Positions 7,749 to 16,666 of a DNA stretch of 64,000 nucleotides are shown here, piece after piece. The stretch is from Roseiarcus sp963787135 (GTDB lineage: Bacteria; Pseudomonadota; Alphaproteobacteria; Rhizobiales; Beijerinckiaceae), in NCBI GenBank assembly GCA_963787135.1, contig CAWBBW010000043.1:86211-150210 (forward strand). Reading direction: 5' to 3'. Numbering within the stretch: the first letter of the stretch is position 1; every line of letters begins with the position of its first letter. The translations under genes and the position numbers were made by a program. The notes under the pieces are model-generated. The model was not told the DNA's origin and ran no database searches. It saw only the letters and a list, made by a program, of their open reading frames with translations.

Positions 7749-9221
7749 TCAGTTTCGGAAGCCGGCCGCTTCGCGCGCAAGAGACGGTCGTTGTTCCGGC
7801 GTCCCGGCGAAGAATGCCCGAATTCCACTGAGGAGCCCGAGGCTCTGGGAATTCTCGTTGAGGGTCGACAGGTAGCCGTCCGCCCAGTTCTTGATATCGT
7901 TCTCCATCAGATAGTCCAGCATTGGAGAATGCCGCACCCGGCGCTCCTCGGCCGTCATTTCGAGCGCGCGCTTCAATGCCGTCGCTACCCCATCGATTTC
8001 GTGCGGGTTGATCAGCAACGCGCGGTCGAGCTCCTTGGCCGCCCCGGCGAATTCAGACAAAATCAGGACGCCGGGATCGCCAGGGTCTTGAGCGGCGACA
8101 TATTCCTTCGCAACCAGGTTCATTCCGTCGCGTAGCGGCGTCACCATTGCGACATCGGCTGCGCGGTAGATCCCCGCGAGCGCGGTGCGCGAATAGGACT
8201 TGTTGACATAGCGGATCGGAGTCCAGGCGGCGTCGCCGAACCGTCCGTTGATCTTTCCGATCAGCGTCGTCACCTCGGCCTCGATGTCCGAATATTCCTT
8301 GATCTCGGAGCGACTCTTGGGCGTGATTTGCAACAGCGTAACTTTCGAATGCCACTGCGGGTTGTCTTCAAGAAAGCGCTCAAAGGCCTTGATCCGCTGC
8401 GGGATTCCCTTGGAATAGTCGAGCCGATCGACGCCCAAGACGAGTCGGGACCCGCCGAGGCTGTTCTTGACCTGCTTGGCGAGCGGAGAACGCCCGGCGT
8501 TGCGCGCCAGCCTGCTATAGATCGCCGTCTCGATGCTCACCGGGAACGCGCCTACACGGACCCGGAACCCATCGATTTCGTAGGCGCCGCCACGAATCTG
8601 CCTCGCGCCTTGCGTGACCAGATAGTGGCCGAAATTGTCGCGATCGTTCTCGGTCTGGAAGCCGACGAGATCGTAATGGGCGAGGCTTCCGAGAATGTCC
8701 TGATGCGACGGCAGGGTCTGCAAGATATCGGGTGGAGCGAAGGGTATATGGAGGAAGAATCCGATTCTGTTCTTGCTGCCCCTGGCGCGCAATTCGCGAC
8801 CGAGCGGCATAAGGTGATAATCATGAACCCAAACGATGTCGTCCTCGCGGATGAACGTGCTCAGCTTGTCGGCAAACCGCCGGTTGACGCGCATATACCC
8901 CGACGCGTCGGCCCGCGAATATTCCTGTAAATCGACGCGATAATGCAGAATTGGCCACAGCACGCGGTTGGCCAATCCGTTATAATACTCTTGAAAATCC
9001 TGGGTGGAGAGATCGAACAGCCCATAGGTGATCTTATTCATCTCGACAATTCGCAGTTCCGGGTCGGGCTGATCGTCGGTTTTACCGCTCCAGCCGAACC
9101 ATAGCCCGTTACGATTCTTCAACACCGCCTTGACTGCGACCGCCAGGCCGCCAGCCACTGGCGCGCGGGGCGATTCGGGAACGGCGACGCGGTTGGAGAC
9201 GACTATGATGCGCGCGCCCAT
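7749..9221 (-). CDS. otsA: Alpha,alpha-trehalose-phosphate synthase (GT20)
   Basis: A cytosolic enzyme transferring glucose from a UDP- or ADP-glucose donor to glucose 6-phosphate, giving trehalose 6-phosphate. At about 490 residues it has the normal length. GT20 marks are visible: IIVVSNRVAVP at the N-terminus, the GGLAVAVKAVL loop, VWVHDYHLMPLGRELR, a GFFLHIPFAPPDIL segment, VDRLDYSKGIPQRIKAFE, and VTPLRDGMNLVAKEYVA near the C-terminal donor site. MGARIIVV (9221) is preferred over the ATG four codons earlier. It follows otsB by about 80 bases on the same strand and presumably shares its EcfG-type promoter. Trehalose synthesis is a classic output of the alphaproteobacterial general stress response. 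Confidence 0.95.
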   Translation of the reverse strand: MGARIIVVSNRVAVPESPRAPVAGGLAVAVKAVLKNRNGLWFGWSGKTDDQPDPELRIVEMNKITYGLFDLSTQDFQEYYNGLANRVLWPILHYRVDLQEYSRADASGYMRVNRRFADKLSTFIREDDIVWVHDYHLMPLGRELRARGSKNRIGFFLHIPFAPPDILQTLPSHQDILGSLAHYDLVGFQTENDRDNFGHYLVTQGARQIRGGAYEIDGFRVRVGAFPVSIETAIYSRLARNAGRSPLAKQVKNSLGGSRLVLGVDRLDYSKGIPQRIKAFERFLEDNPQWHSKVTLLQITPKSRSEIKEYSDIEAEVTTLIGKINGRFGDAAWTPIRYVNKSYSRTALAGIYRAADVAMVTPLRDGMNLVAKEYVAAQDPGDPGVLILSEFAGAAKELDRALLINPHEIDGVATALKRALEMTAEERRVRHSPMLDYLMENDIKNWADGYLSTLNENSQSLGLLSGIRAFFAGTPEQRPSLAREAAGFRN

Positions 9222-9303
9222 GCTTCCTCCCAACTCGACGAAAGTCGCGTTGCGGTGTCGAGGAGGCCGGCCATGGAACAGGCTGGCGGCAGTCTACCCT
9301 GGG

Positions 9304-10110
9304 TCATTCGTCCTCTCCCGCGTCCGCGAATGCCGCGAGCCAGTCGCGCACGGTTTGCGGCGTCTCGAAGAAGCCGAGAGCTCCGGTTCGCAGGCGACCC
9401 ACGGAATAGGCGCGGCCACCGCGCGCAGCGACGGCCGCAAAACCGAACTCGTCGGTCGTATCGTCGCCAATGAAGATCGGCGTTCGACCGCGAAAAGGCG
9501 CGCAAGCCAGAAAGTGAGCGATCGCCTTGCCCTTGTCGAAGCTGGGCGGCTTCAGTTCGAACGCAAAGTGAGCGTCCTCAATCTCAAGGCCCCGCCAAGG
9601 CTCTGCTGCAATCAAATCTCGCAGGGCGCCGCGCAAGTTCGCCGCGATTTCGGGGTTCAGACGATAGTGGATGGCGACACTGAATCCCTTGTTTTCGATG
9701 AGGATCCCCTGGAAACGACTGAGCGCAACGTTGAGCGCGGTTCTGAAGGATAAAGGCAACTCGCTGGCGGCAGGCGCAATTTGGATCGGCTGGGTCGGAT
9801 GAATGCGAATCTGGGCCCCGTGAACTCCGCTCGCCCGCAACCTCAGCGGCGCAAACAAAAGGTCCATGTCATCGATCGTGCGTCCGCTGACGAGCGCCAG
9901 CGCGCCGCTTAGCCTGCGCGTGGCCCGCGACAGGACGCCGACAAGCCCGTCGGGCACGAAGACGGTATCGGGGCTTGAGGCGAGGTCGAGAAGCGTACCG
10001 TCAACGTCGAGGAAAACAGCCGCAATTTGGCGGTCGACCATCGGCAGCGCTTCGCCTGCGCCTAGGCTGGAGTCGCGCTCCATGTCCGGGGTGGCGGCCA
10101 GCGATGTCAT
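9304..10110 (-). CDS. otsB: Trehalose-phosphatase (HAD superfamily)
   Basis: It removes phosphate from trehalose 6-phosphate to give trehalose. HAD motif I is FLDVDGTLLDLA with the nucleophilic Asp, motif II lies at LALVSGRTIDDM, and motifs III/IV lie at the conserved Lys region (PPSFDKGKAIAHFL) and FIGDDTTDEFGF. The 268-residue length is typical. The first 25 residues before MVDRQIAAVFLD are not conserved in the family, so the true start may be the internal ATG near 10041. It is the first gene of the otsB-otsA pair; an exact EcfG-type promoter lies about 130 bases upstream. Confidence 0.94.
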   Translation of the reverse strand: MTSLAATPDMERDSSLGAGEALPMVDRQIAAVFLDVDGTLLDLASSPDTVFVPDGLVGVLSRATRRLSGALALVSGRTIDDMDLLFAPLRLRASGVHGAQIRIHPTQPIQIAPAASELPLSFRTALNVALSRFQGILIENKGFSVAIHYRLNPEIAANLRGALRDLIAAEPWRGLEIEDAHFAFELKPPSFDKGKAIAHFLACAPFRGRTPIFIGDDTTDEFGFAAVAARGGRAYSVGRLRTGALGFFETPQTVRDWLAAFADAGEDE

Positions 10111-10238
10111 GCCCGGATGGGTCGCTTCGCGGCGAGGTCAAAACGGCGCCGCGCTGGACCCAAATCTGACAGCGGGCGGCGTCTGCGAAGTTTTTCAGGA
10201 AAACGGAACATCTAAGTGGTCTCGCACTTCAATTACAG

Positions 10239-10263
10239 AACGCGGGCGGCGGGATTATGTTCC
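10239..10263 (-). promoter_or_regulatory. Exact EcfG-type promoter for otsBA
   Basis: Read on the minus strand: GGAAC (10263-10259), 16 bases, CGTT (10242-10239). It is about 129 bases upstream of the annotated otsB start. The 10111-10238 leader and the 10264-10484 stretch beyond it show no gene that I can support. Confidence 0.82.
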
Positions 10264-10484
10264 GGCATAGCCACGCTGGCCGCTCCACAGCGCCACGTGC
10301 TTCGCCATGGTCGGAGGGGCTCGCCCAACGACGGTCGGCAAGCGGGTTTCAGCGGTCGGCTTGGTAATGGGCGCAGTGCGGCGGTAGGTCCCGCCTCCGC
10401 CAAGGTTCTTCAGGGCAACCGAGGCCGAGGCCGCGATTTACCCTCGGAAACCGCCAGGAATCAATCGATTAAAGTTTAGAGTGG

Positions 10485-10568
10485 TGCGGTCAAGAGGACT
10501 CGAACCTCCACTCCGGTTAAAGAACTAGCACCTCAAGCTAGCGCGTCTACCAATTCCGCCATGACCGC
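10485..10568 (-). tRNA. tRNA-Leu (GAG)
   Basis: An 84-base class II tRNA read on the minus strand. The acceptor arm GCGGTCA pairs with TGACCGC. The anticodon arm is CTAGC-TTGAGGT-GCTAG with anticodon GAG. A variable arm and a T-arm with GGTTCGAGTCC follow. CCA is not encoded directly after the discriminator base. Confidence 0.95.
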
Positions 10569-10678
10569 ACACGCGCTTCCGGTCGTACGGCCCGAAGCGA
10601 AGTCGCGTCGTCTATCAAATCACCTTTGGGCTGACAAGGGCGGGATGGCGTTCGCGCGCAGAGTGTCGCGAGGGCGTT

Positions 10679-12046
10679 TCAGATCGCCGCGTCGTGCCGG
10701 GTTTCGCGCATGCCGAGGATAGCGAGAAAGCTGACGAGCGCGGCGACGGCGATATAGGCGCCGACCGCGGCGATCCCGCCGTTCGCCTCAAGAACTTGAG
10801 CGAGCGAGGGCGCGAAGGAGGCGCCCAGGATGCCGCCGAGGTTATAGGTGCTCGCGGCGCCGGTGTAGCGCACATGGGTCGGGAACAGTTCCGGAAGCAG
10901 CGCGCCGAGCGGCGCGAAGGTCAATCCCATGACGCCGAGCGCCGCGCATAGGAAGACAAGGACCCCGGTCGAGCCGTGGGCGAGAAGCGCCGGCATCGCG
11001 AGACCTACGGCGCCGGCGAGGACAGCGGATATCAGCAGCACCGGCCGACGGCCGAACCGGTCGGCGAGAGCCGCCGAAATCGGCGTTGCCGCGGCCATGA
11101 AGACGATGGCCACGCACAGCATCTCGAGAAAGCTGATCCGCGGGATCGCCAGAGCCTTCACGCCGTAGCCGAGCGTGTAGACAGTTGCGATGTAGAACAG
11201 CGCATAGCAGACGACGATCGACAGCGACCCCTGGATCAGGGGCAGCCAGTGGCCCCTCAGCACTTCGCCCAACGGAACGGCGACGCGCTCGTCGCGTGCC
11301 GCCGCGGCCCGGAAGGCGGGCGTCTCTTCGAGCGACACTCGCACATAGAGGCCGATCGCCACCAGGATCGCGCTGACGAGGAACGGCACGCGCCAGGCCC
11401 AGGCGATGAACGCCGGCTCGCCGAATCCGATGAGCAGGGCGAGGAAGAGGCTGGTTGCGATGAAAAAGCCGATCGGCGGTCCGAGCTGTGGAAACATGCC
11501 GAACCAGGCGCGCCGTCCCTCGGGCGCATTTTCGACCGCAATCAGGGCAGCCCCGCCCCATTCGCCGCCAAGGCCAACGCCCTGCAGGAAGCGCAGCGCT
11601 GCGAGGAGCCACGGCGCGATCGCGCCCGCCGTGGCGTAGCTTGGCAACGCGCCGATCAGCGTCGTGGCGACGCCCATCGTCAGCATCGTGGCGACCAGTG
11701 TCGACTTGCGCCCGATCCGGTCGCCGAAATGCCCGAACAGAAACGATCCCACGGGACGGGCGAGAAAGGCGATGCCGAAGGTGAGATAGGCGTTAAGGGT
11801 CTGCGTTTCCGGCGCCGATTTCGGAAAGAACATGGGGCCGAACACAAGCGCCGCGGCTGTCCCGAAAATATAGAAGTCGTAGAACTCGATCGTGGTGCCG
11901 ACGAGGCTCGCGAGCACGATCCTGCCCGTCCCGGCGCGTTGGGGCTGCGAGCCCGCCCTTCCCTCAATCGCCGCCGCCATGGTCTCCTGCCCTGCCGGGC
12001 CTCGCGCCTGGGATGGTCGCTCTCCCATGGGCGCTTTCGCGCACAA
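10679..12046 (-). CDS. MFS transporter, metabolite:H+ symporter (MHS) family
   Basis: About 430-455 residues with twelve predicted helices. MHS landmarks: GTTIEFYDFYIFGTAAAL in helix 1, FGHFGDRIGRKSTL between helices 2 and 3, RFLQGVGLGGEWGGAALIAVENAP in helix 4, and LADRFGRRPVLL in the second half. Relatives carry shikimate, citrate, alpha-ketoglutarate or betaine with protons. The substrate cannot be assigned. The Ala/Arg-rich first 40 residues vary in the family; the ATG at 11980 (MAAAIEG) is an alternative start. It stands alone between a tRNA and the degenerate transpeptidase locus. Confidence 0.88.
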   Translation of the reverse strand: MCAKAPMGERPSQARGPAGQETMAAAIEGRAGSQPQRAGTGRIVLASLVGTTIEFYDFYIFGTAAALVFGPMFFPKSAPETQTLNAYLTFGIAFLARPVGSFLFGHFGDRIGRKSTLVATMLTMGVATTLIGALPSYATAGAIAPWLLAALRFLQGVGLGGEWGGAALIAVENAPEGRRAWFGMFPQLGPPIGFFIATSLFLALLIGFGEPAFIAWAWRVPFLVSAILVAIGLYVRVSLEETPAFRAAAARDERVAVPLGEVLRGHWLPLIQGSLSIVVCYALFYIATVYTLGYGVKALAIPRISFLEMLCVAIVFMAAATPISAALADRFGRRPVLLISAVLAGAVGLAMPALLAHGSTGVLVFLCAALGVMGLTFAPLGALLPELFPTHVRYTGAASTYNLGGILGASFAPSLAQVLEANGGIAAVGAYIAVAALVSFLAILGMRETRHDAAI

Positions 12047-12335
12047 CTCTGTGTTTTCAAGCGCATAGGCGCCTTTTTCTGCAACTGCGCAAGCGGCATA
12101 TATAACATATAAATGATGTATGAATTACGCTTCTGGGTCAGTTCCGGCCCAGCCTCCAGCTCAGCAATCGCCACCCTCGCATGAGGTAGATTCGGTCGCT
12201 GACGTCGATAAGTCGGGCAGCTCGGGACTGATCCTGAGGATGGCTGCGAAGGCCCGAGCTTGCCAATCGAGCCGTGTGACGGCAGTAGACGTTCAGAAGG
12301 TTTGTGCCGGACTATTTTCCGGTCGGCCAAAGGGC

Positions 12336-13062
12336 ATGGGAAACTCCGATATCATGATCATGGACCGTGCAATTGCCGATGGGGCTGCGATAGACGACGA
12401 GGGAGCTCGGCCCGGGTTTCGGCTTCTCAACCGCCGGTCATTTCTGTTCGGCTCCGCCGTTGGTCTCGGCGCGCTGGGGCTGGCGGGTTGCGCCTCATCC
12501 GATGACTTGCTCCGCGCCGAGGCGGCGAAGGTTTACGGGCCGGCGCCCGACGAGAAATTCCCGATCCCGGCGGTCGATGTCAGCAAGATGGATCCCAAAT
12601 ATTTCCGCAAGCTCGTGCGCTACGACAGCAATGAAGCGCCCGGCACGATTATCGTCGATCCCAGCAATCATTACCTTTACCGCATCGAAGGCGACGGAAA
12701 CGCCACCCGTTACGGCGCCAATGTCAGCCGCGACGAGTTCCTGTGGAGCGGCGACGCTTATGTCGGGCGCAAGGCCGAATGGCCCATCTGGACGCCGCCC
12801 AAGGAGATGATCCAACGCCAGCCCGAGGCGGCCAAATATGCCAAGCGGCATGCCAGGAGGTCTCGACAATCCGCTCGGCGCTCGCACGCTCTACCTCTAT
12901 CAAGACGGCAAGTACACGCTCTACACGATTTACAGCACCAGCGATCCCAACTCGATCGGAACCGGCGTTACAAGCGGCTGTACCGGCCTCCTCACTCAGG
13001 ACATGCTTGACCTCTATTCGCGAACGCCCGTCAAGACGAAGGTGGTCATGCTGCCGGCATAG
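12336..13062 (+). pseudogene. Degenerate L,D-transpeptidase (YkuD) lipoprotein, frameshifted
   Basis: The N-terminus has a Tat-like RRSFLFGSAVGLGALG signal ending in a lipobox-like LAGC, so export and lipidation are likely. The segment YFRKLVRYDSNEAPGTIIVD onward matches alphaproteobacterial YkuD-domain proteins. A +1 shift near 12838 moves the reading into the frame of GGLDNPLGARTLYLYQDGK and ends at 13062. The normal active site HGTN...SSGCIRM is here STSD...TSGCTGL: the Cys remains, but the His and the Arg after the Cys are lost. Loss of those residues, plus the shift, suggests real decay rather than only a base-calling error. An active enzyme would crosslink peptidoglycan. Confidence 0.72.
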
Positions 13063-13268
13063 GCAGCGGCGTCAACTGGGGCGCGGCGTTCCTGGTCAGC
13101 GGATTCTTCCTGTCGGTCGTCGAGGCGATCGGCTAGGCCTGCGCCTTCCGGCTGTTCGCGACGTTCTGCGTCATCGGCCTCGTCTGGGTGATCGTCGGCG
13201 CGCCTGAGAAGAGGGGCCGTTGGCTGGAAGAGATCGAGGCGTCGTCGCGCGAGGCGTCACCCCAGTGA
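13062..13268 (+). pseudogene. C-terminal relic of a sugar-porter MFS transporter
   Basis: One frame reads NWGAAFLVSGFFLSVVEAIG, an in-frame TAG near 13134, then ACAFRLFATFCVIGLVWVIV and a tail GAPEKRGRWLEEIEAS. The last helix and the PE(T)KGRSLEEIE-type tail are signatures of the sugar porter family. Only about 68 residues survive, and the rest of the gene is absent. It abuts the stop codon of the transpeptidase relic, so a deletion probably fused the two. Confidence 0.6.
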
Positions 13269-13716
13269 ATGCTTCACTGGTCTCGCGAACGGTGCAGCCG
13301 GGGTTTGTTTCGGCGGTTGTGGTCAAATCCCAATCAGCTTGGCCGGCGGGGACGGGATCGCGGACGCCGCAAACTGCGGCCTTCGACGCCTCACTTGGGG
13401 GGAAACCGGTAATTTGCAAATTGGTACGGCAACTCTGTGGTTGTGTGATTGCCGTCACGGTGTCCCCGTGACTTGAGCCGTACTGGTCGTTCGGGGCGCC
13501 AGATCGGAACGCCCATTGGGGCGGCTGTGGCTTGGGGGCACGATCATGCGAGACAAACGTCAGGTTCGCGGTCCGAACTGCAGTATCGCAAAATCGTCGC
13601 CCCCGATAGGCAGGCTGACCGGTCGCACGGCGGGCGCAATCTGGCGGATGAAATTTTGGTGCAGCAATCCGCGTCTCGCGGGGCGGCGAATTATGAATAT
13701 TCATAAGGAGGTTTCA
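13269..13716. other. Intergenic region before the secreted hydrolase
   Basis: Short ORFs on both strands lack recognisable products or start signals. No promoter can be named with confidence. The last bases hold the strong AAGGAGG ribosome binding site of the next gene. Confidence 0.3.
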
Positions 13717-15829
13717 ATGCTGAAACTCGTGACGCGACTGCTTCTGCCATGCCTCGTCTTGCTCGCGGCCTCCGCGCTGCCAGTCTGGGCAGGACAAACC
13801 CCGCTCCCTTGGGTCGCGCGCGACGGTCTCTCCGCGGCGGACTATCAAAAGGCGTTCGACGATTTCGGCAAGGACGGCTTCGAGCTAGCATCGGTGAGCG
13901 GCTATCTCGTGAACGGCGAGCTTCGCTACGCGGCGCTTTGGCGCAAGCCCGCGAGCGCGGAGCCCTGGGAGGCGCGCCACGGTCTGTCGGCCGCGGATTT
14001 CCAAAAGGCGATCGACGATCTCGCGAAGGATGGGTTGAGTCTCGCCTATGTCGACGGCTACGAAGTCGGCGGGACGCCGCTTTTCGCGGGAATATGGCGC
14101 AAGAGCGCCGCGGGGTTTCCGGTGGTGAAGCTCGCTATGGACGGCGCCCAGTACCAGGCGGAGTTCGACGCCATGAAGACGGAGGGATTCACGCTCCAGC
14201 ATGTCGCCGGCTACACGCATTCCGGCGCCGCCGTCTACGCGGCCATCTGGAACAAGGCCGGTGGGCCTGAGGCCGTGGCGCGCCACGGCCTCACCGGCGC
14301 GGAATACCAGCAGGCCTTCGACGACCTCGCCAAGCAGGGTTTCCGCCTCAAGGAAGTGAGCGGTTACAGCCCCGGCGGCGTCGATCACTATGCGGCGATC
14401 TGGGAGAAGGGCGGCGACGGCGCGCCGTGGATCGCGCACAACGGCGTTCCGCTCTCCGAATATCAGACATCGTTCGACATCGATCGTTTTCAGGGATGGC
14501 AGCCGCTTTACGTGCAGGCCTTCACGTCGGGCGGCTCGGCGCGGTTCGACACGATCTGGGAAAGCCCGTTCAGCGGCGCCGACCTCGACACCTTGCAGAG
14601 CAAGCTCTTGAAGGCGACGCAGAGCGTCCACGTCGCTGGCCTCTCGATCGCCATCGCCCGCAACGGCCATCTGCTCTACGCGTCCGGCCTCGGCATGGCC
14701 GACAAGGAGGCCGGCATAGCGATGAACGTCAATCATCGACTCAGGGTCGGGAGCGTCAGCAAGACCATCACCTCCGTCGCGATCTTCCGCCTCATCCAGT
14801 CAGGCGCGACCTTTGGCGGCGGCAAGAAACTGACCCTGAACAGTCCGATCATGGGTCCTGACGGGATATTGCCGGACCTTCAGGCGCCGCCGCTGCTTCC
14901 GCAACTCGCCAGCGCGCAATTGCATCATTTTCTCGAGCACACCGCCGGCCTGCCGGGCAACCTTTCCAACGAGGAGGTCGCCGATCCGACGAACTGCTCC
15001 GCGGGAGACCTCGTCCAGCGCATCAATTACGCGATCGCGCAGGTCAAGGCGATCCCCGCGCCGCCTCCCGGCGGCCCGGCGAACGGCGGCCCCATTCCGC
15101 GCGCGCCCGGAGTCGCGTTCGACTATTCCAACATCGACTTCGCCATCGCTCAGGCCGTCATCGAGCGCATCAAAAACGGGCCCTATGCGGGGGCCGTGAT
15201 GCAGCAGGTCTTCGCTCCGGCGGGCTTGACCCAGCCGGCGCTCTTCCACACCGGCCCCTATGACCCCTCGATCGGCGAGGCGAAGCAATATGCCAAAGAT
15301 GGGAGCTACGCCGAATATGATACCTGCGACAATCTCCCACCCAATGTCGGCGCCGGCGGCTGGGACATGTCGGCCAAGGATCTCTTGCGCTATCTCTTGG
15401 CCGAAGATGGCCTGACCTCTCCGCCGGACATTCTCAATGCCAACGAGCGCAAGGACATGCTGCATAGCCCGGCCGAGGACGATCCCTCGGACCAGGCGCT
15501 CGTCGCCGGATATGCGCGCGGCTGGCAGATTGGCAGCTGGGGCGCCTGCAATGTGGGATGGAACATCGTGCAGGGGCACAACGGCGGGATCCAGGGCGGC
15601 TTTTCCGACATGTACTTCCTCGAGGAGGGCGGATTTCAGCTTCGTCCTCATCGCCAATCAGGAGGCCGCGGCTTCCGCGAAGTGCACGCCGAGCGCGCCC
15701 GCAGGCGCCCCCAATCCGCCGCCGGCCTCGTGCGGCGGGAAGAACGAGCCGGTTTGCGCCGACGAGCCGATGGCGCGGATCATCGATCTGATCCGCCGCG
15801 TGGACTGGCCGAACTACGACCTGTTCTGA
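13717..15829 (+). CDS. Secreted serine hydrolase: five N-terminal tandem repeats plus a class C beta-lactamase-like domain (frameshifted)
   Basis: The start at MLKLVTRLLLPC is fixed by AAGGAGG six bases upstream and by a signal peptide ending ALPVWA. Residues about 27-280 hold five copies of a roughly 47-residue repeat (GLSAADYQKAFDDFGKDGF, then SGYLVNGELRYAALW), like the bacterial tandem repeat domain of polyglycine hydrolases. From about 290 a beta-lactamase/esterase fold follows: RVGSVSKTITSVAIFRLI gives the SxxK nucleophile (SVSK), FDYSNIDFAIAQ gives YxN, and HNGGIQGGFS stands at the HxG position. A +1 shift near 15630 is needed for the end FSFVLIANQEAAA...NYDLF at 15829. It is probably a periplasmic or extracellular peptidase/esterase of unknown substrate. 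Confidence 0.78.
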
Positions 15830-15858
15830 GAGACCCTCTGCGCGCGGGGCCGTTCACT

Positions 15859-15885
15859 CGGCGCGAATTTCTTGATTTCGCGCCG
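15859..15885. terminator. Hairpin after the hydrolase gene
   Basis: CGGCGCGAA pairs perfectly with TTCGCGCCG across a 9-base loop, 30 bases after the hydrolase stop. No T-run follows, so it may be a weak terminator or an mRNA-stability hairpin. Confidence 0.45.
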
Positions 15886-16143
15886 GGCGCAAAGTCGGGT
15901 TTCGGCCGATCTGACCTGTTCGCCTCGCCTCTGCGAACGGCCGCTGTTTGCGTGCGCCGGACGGCCGGAATTGACGTAGAGCGGATGTTGCAGATCACGA
16001 CCGCGAACGGCTCGAATATGTAGAAAAGCGGGCCTTGCCTCCAAGCGCGGTCTCCGCCCGGAGGAGCATTTCGTCCCGCGTCATCCAACGGGCAAAGCGT
16101 ACATGTTGCTGCCGTTGCGGATAGCGATCTTGAACGGTTGCCT

Positions 16144-16278
16144 CTACGCGAGGTGTCCGACGGTGCGTCCCGGGAGCACGATCGCACGGGCGCCGCCGGG
16201 TTCGACGAGCCGCCCAGGGTTTCCGCTGACAATTGCGCCGTCAGGCACATCGTGGGTTACGACGGTACCAGAAGCACC
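16144..16278 (-). pseudogene. C-terminal relic of a left-handed beta-helix (hexapeptide) acyltransferase
   Basis: On the minus strand the frame reads GASGTVVTHDVPDGAIVSGN then PGRLVEPGG and ends at a TAG. VVTxDVPxxAIVxGNPxR is the closing coil of sugar O-acyltransferases. Nothing upstream keeps the frame, so only the last 45 codons remain. It belongs with the neighbouring glycan genes. Elsewhere in 15886-16666 I see no other gene. Confidence 0.5.
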
Positions 16279-16666
16279 GCCGCGGCCTTACCGCTGCGCC
16301 CGCTGTGAGCACTTGAAATGCGCCGGTGACTTCATCTCTACGGGGGCGAGGTGTCGGATGGTCGCACAGTAAATAGCCTTGAAGATGCTTGCGCCTATCG
16401 CCGACATTCTGTCCTGAGCCCGTCGGAGGGCCGCAATGACGATGCCGCTCGGGAAAACTGCTCTGCCGAGACACTTCGATCATGTTGCCAACGTAAATCA
16501 TTGTGAGTTGTAAGCTTGCGACTTCGCTCGCGGTCACGTTCAGCGCCTTGCGGCGGCTTTGGCCAGTGAACCCGCAGTCAAGTAAACAGTACAATTAGGA
16601 CGAAAATGGACCTTCCGAGTCAAGCATTTCTCATATAGATTTTTGCTGACCGCGGGAGCTGGATCG

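Noticed and set aside
10485..10568. tRNA-Leu as an integration site
   Set aside because: No integrase and no repeated 3' tRNA fragment were found on either side.
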